From DATBGO01 sp963840095 (lineage in GTDB: Bacteria; Actinomycetota; Actinomycetes; Streptosporangiales; Streptosporangiaceae): 64,000 nucleotides of DNA. Below are positions 53,223-61,609 of the stretch, piece by piece (position 1 is the first letter of the stretch; every line of letters starts with the position of its first letter). The DNA lies in NCBI GenBank assembly GCA_963840095.1, contig CAWIXN010000005.1, positions 1,240,001 through 1,304,000 of the forward strand, in the 5' to 3' direction. A program made the position numbers and the translations under genes. A model generated the notes under the pieces. It saw only the letters and a list, made by a program, of their open reading frames with translations, was not told the DNA's origin and did not search any database.

Positions 53223-54404
53223 CTACGAGGTGCGGCCCTCGCTGCCTTCGCCCAGCCGGCGCAGCGCCTCCCCGAACGCGGCGACCAGGAGTGCGTCGTC
53301 TCCCGCTCGCAGGTTGACCGGATCGATCCATACCTCGCGCGCCGGGAACAGGCTCATGCTCAGCCAGACCGCCGGGTCACCGCCGCGCAGCTCGGCCGCG
53401 AGCCGCTCGACCGGCCAGTCCGGCGAGGTCGCGGCGATCTGAAGGACCGGCACCGCGACGGCGTCATTGGCCTCGCGCAGCTGCACCTCGATACCCGGCA
53501 GCCCGGAAAGCTCGGCGGCGATCGAGCGCAGGCGGCGCGACCAGCGGCGCTGGTCTTCCTCGTGATCCCTCCGGTCGTAGGCCGCCAGCGCGGCGACCAG
53601 GCCGGCGATGTCCTCCTTGCCGACCTTGAACGCCCGGCCCATGCCCATCACGAACGGGGGCGCAGTGCCCCACAGCCACTCCTCGCGCGCGTTGTTCAGC
53701 TCCACGGCGACGTCCCAGTCCTGGTGCTGCAGCATGACCGAGCGGACGAGATCGCCCCGGCCGGCCACGAAACCGGTGCCTGCCGGCCCGCGGATGGCCT
53801 TCGACCCGGTGAACACCGCCAGGTCGACGCCCGCGCCCACGATGGCCCGCAGGTTGTGCGCTGGCGGCACCGACACCGCGGCGTCGGCGATCACCGGGAT
53901 CCCCGCGGCTGCGCCCGCCGCCACAAGGCTCGATCGCGGGATCGGCCCGGGCATGTTGCCGTCGAAGAAGATGCCGACGGTGTCCGGGCCGATGGCCTTC
54001 TCCAGCGCGGCCTCGTCGGGGACATATGTCAGGCGGGCGCCGGCCAGCCGGATGAAGCGCTCGTAATACAGCTCGTGGCCATCAGGCAGGATGATCTCGC
54101 AGCGCATGCCCTGGGTGTCGGGGAGACGGCGGATCTTGTCCAGGTCGTCCCCGGCGATGCACGCCGCGGCGGCCAGCGCCAGCCCGGCCGCCGCTCCGCC
54201 GACCACATAGCCGGCCTGCGCCCCGGTGACCGCCGCGATCACCTCGGAGGCGGCCAGCTGGGCCCGGTCGAGCTCGACGAAGGCCTGCGACGCCGCGTCC
54301 ATGGCCTGCAGGACCGAGCGGTCCATGATGCTGTTGCCGAGCCGCGTCAGGTAACCCGCTGCGTTGATGATCCGGGCTGGCGACCTGGTCTGCTCGTCTC
54401 GCAC
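53223..54404 (-). CDS. SelA-like PLP-dependent enzyme
   Basis: 393 residues from GTG 54404, with GGGAGG 7 bases upstream. It reads RIINAAGYLTRLGNSIMDRS at the N-terminus, AAVTGAQAGYVVGGAAAGLA, VIADAAVSVPP, and then the PLP lysine K202 in VFTGSKAIRGPAGTG. This is the fold-type I branch annotated as L-seryl-tRNA selenium transferase-like. Relatives outside selenocysteine synthesis include D-glucosaminate-6-phosphate ammonia-lyase-like enzymes that eliminate ammonia from amino acids. No selB or selC is seen, so a catabolic lyase is more likely. It is divergent from the enolase-superfamily gene. Confidence 0.85.
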   Translation of the reverse strand: MRDEQTRSPARIINAAGYLTRLGNSIMDRSVLQAMDAASQAFVELDRAQLAASEVIAAVTGAQAGYVVGGAAAGLALAAAACIAGDDLDKIRRLPDTQGMRCEIILPDGHELYYERFIRLAGARLTYVPDEAALEKAIGPDTVGIFFDGNMPGPIPRSSLVAAGAAAGIPVIADAAVSVPPAHNLRAIVGAGVDLAVFTGSKAIRGPAGTGFVAGRGDLVRSVMLQHQDWDVAVELNNAREEWLWGTAPPFVMGMGRAFKVGKEDIAGLVAALAAYDRRDHEEDQRRWSRRLRSIAAELSGLPGIEVQLREANDAVAVPVLQIAATSPDWPVERLAAELRGGDPAVWLSMSLFPAREVWIDPVNLRAGDDALLVAAFGEALRRLGEGSEGRTS

Positions 54405-54618
54405 TGGAAATCCTCCCGCTGCCTGCCGGGGACGGCGCCGCACGAGGTCTCCGGCCCCCGGGCGGACTCGGTGCTGAGCTCACCCCGACTCTCCCGGCCG
54501 GCCCGGGCCGCACGCCTGCGCCCGAAAGAAAGTTGGACGAAATATATCACTTGGATGATCGATCTCGGGACGTTCAGGGGCGATAGTGGCGCTCTCACAT
54601 GGACCGGGCCTATGGTTC

Positions 54619-54648
54619 TTGACGGTCGCTTTCACCACAAGTTAATGT
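54619..54648 (+). promoter_or_regulatory. Candidate promoter with an AGTTA-TAACT inverted repeat
   Basis: TTGACG at 54619-54624, an 18-base spacer and TAATGT at 54643-54648 resemble a sigma-70 promoter toward the enolase-superfamily gene at 54801. The inverted repeat AGTTA-ATG-TAACT overlaps the -10 element, which would suit repression. The 396-base gap between the divergent genes at 54404 and 54801 holds no other supported feature. Confidence 0.45.
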
Positions 54649-54800
54649 AACTCAACTGATTGATATGGATCGGGTCGAGGCATGTGTCCGCATCTTGCAG
54701 GGACGGCCCAGGTGCGCGAGATGATCGAGATGATGAAGACAGCAGCGACCGTCAGCGCCGCCCTGAGTGTGCCGCGGCTACCTGCGAGGAAGACATAAGC

Positions 54801-55949
54801 ATGCCCGACGAGGCGAACGGAGCGCCGCCCCCGGCGTGGCCGGCCATCGACGCGATCGAGGTCCGCGAGGTGTGCGTGCCGCGCGAGGCGCACAACCGGA
54901 TCACCACGACGTACGGGACGCTGCCTGACGCCCACTTCGCCCTGGTCCTCGTGACTGCGGGCGGCCTGACCGGCGTGGGCGAGGCCGCCACCGAGCGGTG
55001 GTGGACCGGCGAGGATGCGGCCAGCGTCCGGCACGCGGTCGAGGACTTCCTCGCGCCGGAACTCCTCGGGCGCCGGATCGGCATCCGCCAGGCCGTGCGG
55101 GTGATGGACGGCGCCACGGCTGGCCACCCGTACGCGAAGGCGGCGGTCGAGATCGCCATGTGGGACCTGCTGGGGAAGATCACGAACCAGCCGCTGTACG
55201 TCCTGCTCGGAGGCGGCGATCCCGCGCCGGTCCCGGTCAAGTACGTCATCGGGATGGGCAGTGACGAGCACCTCATCCAGGAAGTGGCGTTCGGCCGGGC
55301 GGCTGGCTTCTCTTACTTCAAGACGAAGGTCGGAACCGACCTGGCCGGCGACCTGCACCGCTGCGAGGTCCTCATGGGCGAGCTCCGCCCCGGCGAGCAG
55401 CTCGGCGTCGACGCGCAGGCGGGCTGGTCTCCGGTGACCGCGCTGGCCGCCCTCCCCCGCCTCGCCGAGCTGGGCATCTCCTTCCTCGAGCAGCCGGTGA
55501 GCCCGGCCCTGCCCGAGGTGATGGCGGACCTGACGGCGGCGGCCCGGGTGCCCATCGTCGCCCACGAGAGCATGTTCTCGCTCCGGGACGGCGCGGCCGC
55601 GTTCCGGCGGCCGCTCGCCCATATCTGGGCCCTGACCCCCAGCACCCATGGCGGCATCGCGCCCACCCTCGACCTGCTGTCCCTGGCCCGCGCCGCGGGA
55701 GTTCCGTGCCTGCTGGGGAGCAATCTCGAGCTCGGCGTCAGCACCGCGATGATGATCCAGCTCGCGGCGGCGTTCGACGAGATCCGCGAGTGCCCCGTGC
55801 CGTCGGACATCATCGGGCCGCTCTACCATCGCGACGACATCGTGACCCGCCAGCCGCAGATCGTGGCGGGCAGCATCCTCGTCCCCGAGGGGCCGGGCCT
55901 GGGCGTGGAAATCGACTGGGAACGAGTGAAGCGCTACGAGGTCGGCTGA
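54801..55949 (+). CDS. Enolase superfamily protein (mandelate racemase/muconate lactonizing branch)
   Basis: 382 residues from ATG 54801, with GAGGAA upstream. The N-terminal capping domain covers about 18-135. The barrel has the KxK motif K174-T-K176 (YFKTKVG) and metal ligands D204 (VDAQAGW), E230 (FLEQPV) and E256 (HESMF). The second catalytic lysine expected two turns later is replaced: the sequence is IWALTPSTHGG, with T279 at that place. With only the first base present, one-sided proton abstraction (a dehydration, for instance) is more likely than racemisation. It heads a four-gene run with the DUF3830 and creatininase-like genes. Confidence 0.88.
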   Translation: MPDEANGAPPPAWPAIDAIEVREVCVPREAHNRITTTYGTLPDAHFALVLVTAGGLTGVGEAATERWWTGEDAASVRHAVEDFLAPELLGRRIGIRQAVRVMDGATAGHPYAKAAVEIAMWDLLGKITNQPLYVLLGGGDPAPVPVKYVIGMGSDEHLIQEVAFGRAAGFSYFKTKVGTDLAGDLHRCEVLMGELRPGEQLGVDAQAGWSPVTALAALPRLAELGISFLEQPVSPALPEVMADLTAAARVPIVAHESMFSLRDGAAAFRRPLAHIWALTPSTHGGIAPTLDLLSLARAAGVPCLLGSNLELGVSTAMMIQLAAAFDEIRECPVPSDIIGPLYHRDDIVTRQPQIVAGSILVPEGPGLGVEIDWERVKRYEVG

Positions 55950-55989
55950 TCCGACCGGAAGCACCGGGCACCCGAAGGGCAGGTTCGTC

Positions 55990-56523
55990 ATGACCGATAC
56001 CGCAGTAACGTCGGCTGAGCAGGCGGAGGGCCAGGGGGCCGCGCAGGCGCAGCCCAGGCTGGGCGAACCGGTCGGCATCGGCCTTCAGTTCGCAGGTACC
56101 TCCGTAGCCCGGTTCCGCCTGCTGTGGGAGGAAGCCCCGCAGACGTGCCGGGCCATCGTCGACCGGATGCCTGAGCGCGGCGAGTGCGTCCATGCCGCTT
56201 ACTCGGGAACGGTGGTCGGCATCCTCTTCGACCCCACGGTGGACCCGCCCACGGAGAACGCCACGAGCATCGTGCTGCCGGGCGACCTGCTGTTCACGCA
56301 CTACGAGGCGCGCTCGCGCCATGGCCACCCGGATCCGCTGAGCGAGATCTACTGGCCCTACGACCGGTATGCCAGGCCGACCATCCCCGGTCAGTTCGTG
56401 CCGACCATCGCGAATGTCTTCGCCAGCTTCGAGGGAACTCCGCAGGAGTGGAAGGAGTTCGCCGATCGCTCGCAGGCGACGCGGTCCGCGGGCGGGGTCA
56501 TGATCGATGTCACCTTCTACTGA
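55990..56523 (+). CDS. DUF3830 family protein (cyclophilin-like fold)
   Basis: 177 residues. After a 30-residue low-complexity start, the domain reads ARFRLLWEEAPQTCRAIVDR, then AAYSGTVVGILFD, GDLLFTHYEARSRHGHPDPL, EIYWPYDRYARPTIPG and NVFASFEGTPQEW. DUF3830 proteins have a cyclophilin-like beta barrel. They are often found beside amide or amino-acid catabolic genes; their activity is unknown. The gene overlaps the creatininase-family start by 17 bases, so the two are translationally linked. Confidence 0.8.
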   Translation: MTDTAVTSAEQAEGQGAAQAQPRLGEPVGIGLQFAGTSVARFRLLWEEAPQTCRAIVDRMPERGECVHAAYSGTVVGILFDPTVDPPTENATSIVLPGDLLFTHYEARSRHGHPDPLSEIYWPYDRYARPTIPGQFVPTIANVFASFEGTPQEWKEFADRSQATRSAGGVMIDVTFY

Positions 56524-57286
56524 CCGGGCCCGTCCGTTCCAGTGGGCTCACCTGACGGCACCCGAGCTCCGGGCCGCCCTGGCCCGGCCGTGCGTCGGCC
56601 TGTGGGCGATCGGGTCCACCGAGCAGCACGGGCCGCACGTCGTCACCGGGTTCGACCATCTGGCCGCGGCCACCATCGTGGACCGGGCGGCCGCCGAGAT
56701 CGGCCCGGGCGCCCTGGTGCTTCCAGTGCTGCCCGTCGGGTGCTCGGCGCACTGGCTGGGCTTCGGAGCCACGCTGTCCATCGAGCCGGACACCATGATC
56801 CGCCTCATCGGGGACGTGTGCCGGTCAGCGAGCAAGGCCGGCCTGCGTGACCTGGTGATCGTCAACGGTCATGCCGGCAACGTCGGAGCAGGCCTGGCCG
56901 CCACGGGCGGCCTGCCGCGCCTGGCCTGCCGCGCGCACTTCGCGTCGTACTGGGACTTCATGGGCGACGCGGCGGCCTCGGTCCTGACCTCGGACCGCGG
57001 CATCGGCCACGCCGCCGAGCTGGAGACGTCGATCGGGCTGACCCTGACCGGCCTCGTCCGCCCGGAAGAGATCCCGGCCTCGGGCGACCCCTACCGCGAG
57101 CCGCTCGGGCGCACGGGCGTCTACCGGCCGGTCCGGGTCGATCCCGCCGGGTCCAACGGCGTCGTCGGTGACCCGGCCGCGGCCAGTCACGACGCTGGCC
57201 TGAAACTGGCCGAGCTGGCGGTGTCCGGCCTGCGCGCTTATTGCCTTTCGTTGCTGCAGACGCAAGACGCTGGAGGAGCTGGATGA
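56507..57286 (+). CDS. Creatininase family amidohydrolase
   Basis: 259 residues from ATG 56507. Metal-binding motifs of the family are IGSTEQHGPHVVTGFDH (E39, H41, D50), NGHAGNVGAG in the core and AAELETSIG near the C-terminal third. Members hydrolyse creatinine or other cyclic and linear amides, such as the formamide of the riboflavin and F420 pathway intermediates. The neighbours (enolase-superfamily and DUF3830 proteins, no creatinase) argue against creatinine and for a ring-amide step in an unknown pathway. It overlaps the next gene by ATGA. Confidence 0.9.
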   Translation: MSPSTDRARPFQWAHLTAPELRAALARPCVGLWAIGSTEQHGPHVVTGFDHLAAATIVDRAAAEIGPGALVLPVLPVGCSAHWLGFGATLSIEPDTMIRLIGDVCRSASKAGLRDLVIVNGHAGNVGAGLAATGGLPRLACRAHFASYWDFMGDAAASVLTSDRGIGHAAELETSIGLTLTGLVRPEEIPASGDPYREPLGRTGVYRPVRVDPAGSNGVVGDPAAASHDAGLKLAELAVSGLRAYCLSLLQTQDAGGAG

Positions 57287-57807
57287 GTGCCGCCCTGGAG
57301 CTGAGGAGCGTTGGTCAGGTAAGCAGCGCCGGCTACCTGCGCCGGGCATTCCTGTTCGAGACGATAGGAATCACCGCCCAGCTGTGGAGTGAGCAGGGCG
57401 ACGACGGCCGGGAGGTCGGCGTCCGGGTGGAGATCCAGCGCCTCGACGAGCAGCCCGGCGAGCGCGAATACGACGCCGTGGAGCTGCGGCTGCACGATCC
57501 GATCTTCCGCGCCGATCTGTTCACCATCTCGAGCGGCGCTCCGGGCAATTTCGACCGGGCGCATTATCACCGTTTCGCCGGGAGGTTTCCCGGCGAGCGC
57601 TTTTTCGACCCGGCCCTCTCGGATGACCCGCTGGCCTGGCTGGCGGGCCGGCTCTCCGATCTCGACGGGCTGCTGGAAGCGGCCGGGCGTCCCGAGCTCA
57701 GGCACGCGGCCGACGCGCGGCGGGTGGCGGCGTCGGGGCCGGCCGTGGTGGCGGCCGTGCGGGACCTCATGTCGACGGTCCCCGGGATGGCGGCCGGATC
57801 TGAGTGA
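57283..57807 (+). CDS. Hypothetical protein linked to the creatininase-family gene
   Basis: 174 residues from ATG 57283, overlapping the creatininase stop. I do not recognise the family. The sequence is mainly beta (GYLRRAFLFETIGITAQLWS, VGVRVEIQRLDEQPGEREYD), with a histidine pair in NFDRAHYHRFAGRFPGERFF and an Ala/Arg-rich helical end. The HYHRF and acidic residues could bind a metal, but this is a guess. Tight coupling suggests it works with the upstream hydrolase. Confidence 0.65.
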   Translation: MSAALELRSVGQVSSAGYLRRAFLFETIGITAQLWSEQGDDGREVGVRVEIQRLDEQPGEREYDAVELRLHDPIFRADLFTISSGAPGNFDRAHYHRFAGRFPGERFFDPALSDDPLAWLAGRLSDLDGLLEAAGRPELRHAADARRVAASGPAVVAAVRDLMSTVPGMAAGSE

Positions 57808-57828
57808 CGCCCGGCCGCCTGTGCGGGG

Positions 57829-59043
57829 TCAGCCGGCGGTCACTGCGCGGCGGCCCAGCGCGAAGGCGGCCAGGTCCCACCGCGGCGGAATTCCGGCGGC
57901 GAGGTCCGCCACCACCGACCCGAGCAGCGGCCCGAACTTGAACCCGTGCCCCGAGGTGCCCGCGCCCACCACGACCCGGCCCACCTGATCGAGGACGAAA
58001 TGCAGATCCGAGGTGTAGTCCAGGACGCACCGCTCGACCAGCCTCGGCTCGGAGCCGACATCGTGCAGCAGCGTCGCGGCCGCGGCGATGAGCTGCCTGG
58101 TCACGGCGGGGTCCGGGTCGAGCGAAGCCCGGCGGTATTCCACCTCGGGCCCGGAATGGCGCACCCCGAACTTGTACATCCCGAGCTCAGCGAGCGGGAG
58201 ACCGTAGAGCTGCTCGTCCTCGAGGTCGTCCAGCGCCGCCGGGTGGCCGGATCGCGCCTGCAGCCCGGCGCCGTCCGGGAAGGCCGTGCCCGGGTACCAG
58301 TCCGGGGCGGCCGGGCCGGCGGTGAAGCGCTGGACGACAGCGGGCCAGTGGTCGGCGTCCGCCGCTCGCGGCGTGCCGGTGTCGAGATAGACGACCTGCT
58401 GCAGCGCGGTGAAGACGCGGTAGGCCGCGCCCATGCTCCGCAGCAGCGGGGCCGTGCCCGGCCCGGCGCAGATCACCACCCGGCCCGCTTCGACCGGGCC
58501 CTCGGTCGTCTCCAGCCGCACCGCGCCCGGGCCGTCCTGGACGGCGGTCACCTCGACCCCCTCCCGCAGTTCGGCCCGCATCGTGGCGCGCAGGGCGTCG
58601 CGCGCCAGGTCGGCCCGGATCATGGCCGCCGTGGGCTCGAGGACGGCGGGACCGCGGATGGCGACGGTAGGGAACCGCTCGGCGACCTCGTCCGCCCGCA
58701 GGTACTCGACGGCACCGCCGGCCGCCGCGGTGGCACGCGCGTACTCGGCCAGGCCCTCGCCGAAGTTGAGGAACGGGCGCGGCTGGAGTATCTGGTAACC
58801 GGAGGCAGCCTCAAGCTCTCGCCAGGCCCGTTCCGCCGCCGCGACCATGGCATTGAGCATGGGCTCGTCGTACCCGTAGCGGAAAGCGCGCGAGTTCCCC
58901 TTCGATCCGCCCCACTCGTGGCCGACCTGAGCCTGCTCGAGGCACAGCACATCGCGGCCGAGGCCGGAAAGGGCCCGGCTGGCGCCCAGGCCGAGCAAGC
59001 CGGCTCCGACGACTACGAACTCCCTGCGTTCAGTATTTGTCAC
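57829..59043 (-). CDS. FAD-dependent amine oxidoreductase, monomeric sarcosine oxidase-like
   Basis: 404 residues. The FAD motif is FVVVGAGLLGLGASRAL (9-25), with the family loop GGSKGNSRAFRYGYDEPM. Near the C-terminus ERCVLDYTSDLHFVLDQ aligns with the segment that holds the covalent-flavin cysteine in monomeric sarcosine and N-methyltryptophan oxidases, followed by GTSGHGFKFGPLLG. It should oxidise a secondary or primary amine of an amino acid. It is convergent with the creatininase run (21 bases between stops) and divergent from the M20 gene across an AT-rich promoter region. Confidence 0.9.
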   Translation of the reverse strand: MTNTERREFVVVGAGLLGLGASRALSGLGRDVLCLEQAQVGHEWGGSKGNSRAFRYGYDEPMLNAMVAAAERAWRELEAASGYQILQPRPFLNFGEGLAEYARATAAAGGAVEYLRADEVAERFPTVAIRGPAVLEPTAAMIRADLARDALRATMRAELREGVEVTAVQDGPGAVRLETTEGPVEAGRVVICAGPGTAPLLRSMGAAYRVFTALQQVVYLDTGTPRAADADHWPAVVQRFTAGPAAPDWYPGTAFPDGAGLQARSGHPAALDDLEDEQLYGLPLAELGMYKFGVRHSGPEVEYRRASLDPDPAVTRQLIAAAATLLHDVGSEPRLVERCVLDYTSDLHFVLDQVGRVVVGAGTSGHGFKFGPLLGSVVADLAAGIPPRWDLAAFALGRRAVTAG

Positions 59044-59093
59044 ATTAATTATGATATGCGGTAAATATTACTGTCACAAGGATCCCATTCTCA

Positions 59094-59143
59094 TCTCTTG
59101 TCACTCAGCTCTCTTGATTCTCTTGTCACTCAGCTCTCTTGAT
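59094..59143. repeat. Perfect 25-bp tandem direct repeat
   Basis: TCTCTTGTCACTCAGCTCTC plus TTGAT occurs twice without interruption at 59094-59118 and 59119-59143. It sits in the leader of the M20 gene, just before its ribosome site GGAAGGAG. Exact identity indicates a very recent duplication; it lengthens the untranslated leader by 25 bases. Confidence 0.95.
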
Positions 59144-59166
59144 CCCGACCGGAAGGAGATAGCCCG

Positions 59167-60483
59167 ATGGCAGTTACCCGGAGTCTCACGCTGGAGATCG
59201 CGGAGCGGGCTCGCCGGACCCTCGGCGACGTCGCGGACCTGCCCGAGCTCATCGCCTTCTACCAGGACCTGCACCGGAACCCGGAGCTCTCCGGCCGCGA
59301 GATCCGGACCAGCGCCCTGCTCGCCGGGCAGCTCAGGGCGGCCGGCGCGCGCGTCGAGACCGGCGTCGGGGGCACCGGCGCGGTCGGGATCCTGGCCAAC
59401 GGCGACGGCCCGGTGGTCATGCTCCGGGCCGACATGGACGCACTGCCCATCCGGGAGCGGACCGGCTTCAGCTACGCGAGCACGGTCATCGCCGAGGGAA
59501 CGGACGGCAGCAGTGTCCCGGTGATGCACGCCTGCGGCCACGACGTCCACATGGCGGCCCTCGCGGGCACGGTCCGGGCCCTGGCCCGGGCCCGGGATCA
59601 GTGGCGGGGGACGATCATGGCGGTCGCGCAGCCAGCCGAGGAGACGGCCGAGGGCGCGGCCGCGATGCTGCACGATGGCCTGTTCCGGCGCTTCGGCAAG
59701 CCGGACGTCGCCCTCGCCCAGCACGTGGACTCCTTCGGCGTCGGGCAGGTCGGCCATGCCGCCGGGCTCTTCTCCTCCGGCGCCCTCAACGTCGACATCG
59801 CCGTCCGCGGGCGGGGCGGGCATGGCTCGAGCCCCGAGTTGTGCGTCGACCCGATCGTGGTCGCCTCCTTCATCGTGGTCCGCCTGCAGACCATCGTGGC
59901 GCGCGAGCTCGGGCCTTCCGAGCCGGCCGTCGTGACGGTCGGCTCCGTGCACGCGGGCACCAAGGCCAACGTCATCCCCGACGAGGCGCGGCTGGCCGTG
60001 AACCTGCGATTCCAGTCGGGACAGACCCAGCGCAAGCTGCTCGAGGCGATCAATCGCATCGTCAGGGCGGAATGCCACTCGGCTCGCTGCGACGAACCGG
60101 AGATCCGCAGCTCGTCATATTTCCCCCTGATGTATAACGACGACGCCGTCACGGCGGCCGTCCGCGGCGTCCACGAAGAGCTGTTCGGCGCGCCCAATGT
60201 CGTCGACCTGCCGGTCTCGATGGGGAGCGAGGATTTCTCCGCCTTCGGGATCCCCGATCCGGACCTGGGCTACCCTGCCCCCGCGGTGCCCTACTGCTAC
60301 TGGGAATTCGGCGGCTACCCGGAGCGGGCCTGGCAGGCGGCGGCCGGCCAGACCTTCGCCGAGAAATGCAAGGATCTCCCCGGCTGTCACAGTGCCAGGT
60401 TCGGACCTGATCCCCACGGTGCCATCCGCACCGGCCTGACCGCCCTCACCGGCGCGGCGCTGGCCTTCCTCCCCGGCGAGTGA
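59167..60483 (+). CDS. M20-family amidohydrolase (hippurate/IAA-amino acid hydrolase-like)
   Basis: 438 residues from ATG 59167, with GGAAGGAG 8 bases before it. Metal ligands of M20D enzymes are visible: HACGHDVHM with Cys and His, QPAEETAEGAA with the glutamates, LAQHVDSF, and the final site in SMGSEDFSAFG. The dimerisation domain contains RGRGGHGSSPELCVDPI. It cleaves N-acyl amino acids. Unlike many relatives it has an unusual insertion near the end (FAEKCKDLPGCHSARFGP). It is the only plus-strand gene in this stretch and follows a duplicated leader repeat. Confidence 0.9.
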   Translation: MAVTRSLTLEIAERARRTLGDVADLPELIAFYQDLHRNPELSGREIRTSALLAGQLRAAGARVETGVGGTGAVGILANGDGPVVMLRADMDALPIRERTGFSYASTVIAEGTDGSSVPVMHACGHDVHMAALAGTVRALARARDQWRGTIMAVAQPAEETAEGAAAMLHDGLFRRFGKPDVALAQHVDSFGVGQVGHAAGLFSSGALNVDIAVRGRGGHGSSPELCVDPIVVASFIVVRLQTIVARELGPSEPAVVTVGSVHAGTKANVIPDEARLAVNLRFQSGQTQRKLLEAINRIVRAECHSARCDEPEIRSSSYFPLMYNDDAVTAAVRGVHEELFGAPNVVDLPVSMGSEDFSAFGIPDPDLGYPAPAVPYCYWEFGGYPERAWQAAAGQTFAEKCKDLPGCHSARFGPDPHGAIRTGLTALTGAALAFLPGE

Positions 60484-60514
60484 CGGTCAGGCCCGCCTCT
60501 TCGCTACGACGATC

Positions 60515-61609
60515 TCAGCGGCGGAGGCCTGGTCGCCCGCCATCGGGAAGCCACAGGCTGCGCAGCCGCCCGACCTCCGTCATCCGCCGTTCCGCGAGCC
60601 GGTCGGCGGCCTGGCCCGGCGGAATTCCTTCCTCGTCGGCCAGGGCGAAGACCAGCCGCGTGGTGTCGAAGATCTGGCTTGCGTGCTCGCGGGCCCGCGG
60701 CTCGCAGTAGCCGCCGATCGCATCGGCGACCTGGATCAGGCCTCCGGCATTGACCACGTAGTCCGGTGCGTAGCGGATGCCGCGATCGTGCAGGAGCTTG
60801 TCGATGCCCTGGTGAGCGAGCTGATTGTTCGCGGCGCCGCAGACAATCTGGGCCTGCAGGGCGGCGACCAGCTGGTCACTGAGCGCACCGCCGAGTGCGC
60901 ACGGGGCGAACACGTCCAGGGCCAGCGCCGGGAGCCGGTCGGGAGCGGCGATCTCCACTTCGGGATGCTCGGCGCGCACCTGGTCGATCGCGGTGGCGTC
61001 GGTGTCGGCCACGACCAGGCGGGCGCCCTCGGCCAGCAGGTACTCGACCAGCAGCCGTCCGACCTTGCCCGCGCCGATGATGCCGACCCGGCGATCATGA
61101 AGATCAGGGGTGCCCCACGTCCGCTCAGCGGCGGCCCGCATGCCCTGCAGCACGCCGTACGCGGTGAGCAGGGCCGAATTACCCGAACCGCCAGACACGG
61201 CGGGGCGGCCGGTCACGAACCGGCATTCGCGCGCGATGACGTCCATGTCGCGAACATCGGTGCCTACATCGCACGCGGTGTAATAGCGGCCGCCCAGGGA
61301 CTGGACGAAGCGGCCGTAGGCGCGCAGCAGTGCCTCGGTCTTGTCCCGGCGGGGATCGCCGATGATGACGGCCTTGCCGCCGCCGAGGTCCAGATCCGCG
61401 CATGCGGCCTTGTAGGCCATCGCCCGGGACAGGTTAAGCACATCCGCCAGGGCAGCCGCCTCATCGGGGTACGGATAGAACCGCGTGCCGCCCAGGGACG
61501 GCCCCAGGGCGGTGGAATAGATCGCGATGATGGCCCGCAGGCCGGTACCCGGATCCGAGCAGAAGGCCACCTGCTCGTGACCGTCGGCCATCTGATCGAA
61601 GACATTCAT
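60515..61609 (-). CDS. vdh: Valine/leucine dehydrogenase (Glu/Leu/Phe/Val dehydrogenase family)
   Basis: 364 residues, the length of streptomycete valine dehydrogenase, with matching blocks: STALGPSLGGTRFYPYPDEA, CADLDLGGGKAVIIGDP with the catalytic lysine, GRYYTACDVGTDVRDMDVIA, the NAD site VGIIGAGKVGRLLVEYLL, and VCGAANNQLAH then YAPDYVVNAGGLIQVADAI. It deaminates branched-chain amino acids to 2-oxoacids with NAD. Its ATG overlaps the P450 stop (ATGA), an unexpected translational coupling. Confidence 0.9.
   Translation of the reverse strand: MNVFDQMADGHEQVAFCSDPGTGLRAIIAIYSTALGPSLGGTRFYPYPDEAAALADVLNLSRAMAYKAACADLDLGGGKAVIIGDPRRDKTEALLRAYGRFVQSLGGRYYTACDVGTDVRDMDVIARECRFVTGRPAVSGGSGNSALLTAYGVLQGMRAAAERTWGTPDLHDRRVGIIGAGKVGRLLVEYLLAEGARLVVADTDATAIDQVRAEHPEVEIAAPDRLPALALDVFAPCALGGALSDQLVAALQAQIVCGAANNQLAHQGIDKLLHDRGIRYAPDYVVNAGGLIQVADAIGGYCEPRAREHASQIFDTTRLVFALADEEGIPPGQAADRLAERRMTEVGRLRSLWLPDGGRPGLRR

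Noticed and set aside
53223..54404. Selenocysteine synthesis (SelA)
   Set aside because: No selB, selC tRNA or selD is present in the window. The neighbourhood is catabolic and many SelA-like proteins are lyases.
56507..59043. A creatinine-to-sarcosine-to-glycine pathway built from the creatininase-family and sarcosine oxidase-like genes
   Set aside because: No creatinase (creatine amidinohydrolase) is present. The creatininase-family gene is coupled to DUF3830 and an unknown protein, and the oxidase is on the opposite strand with its own promoter.
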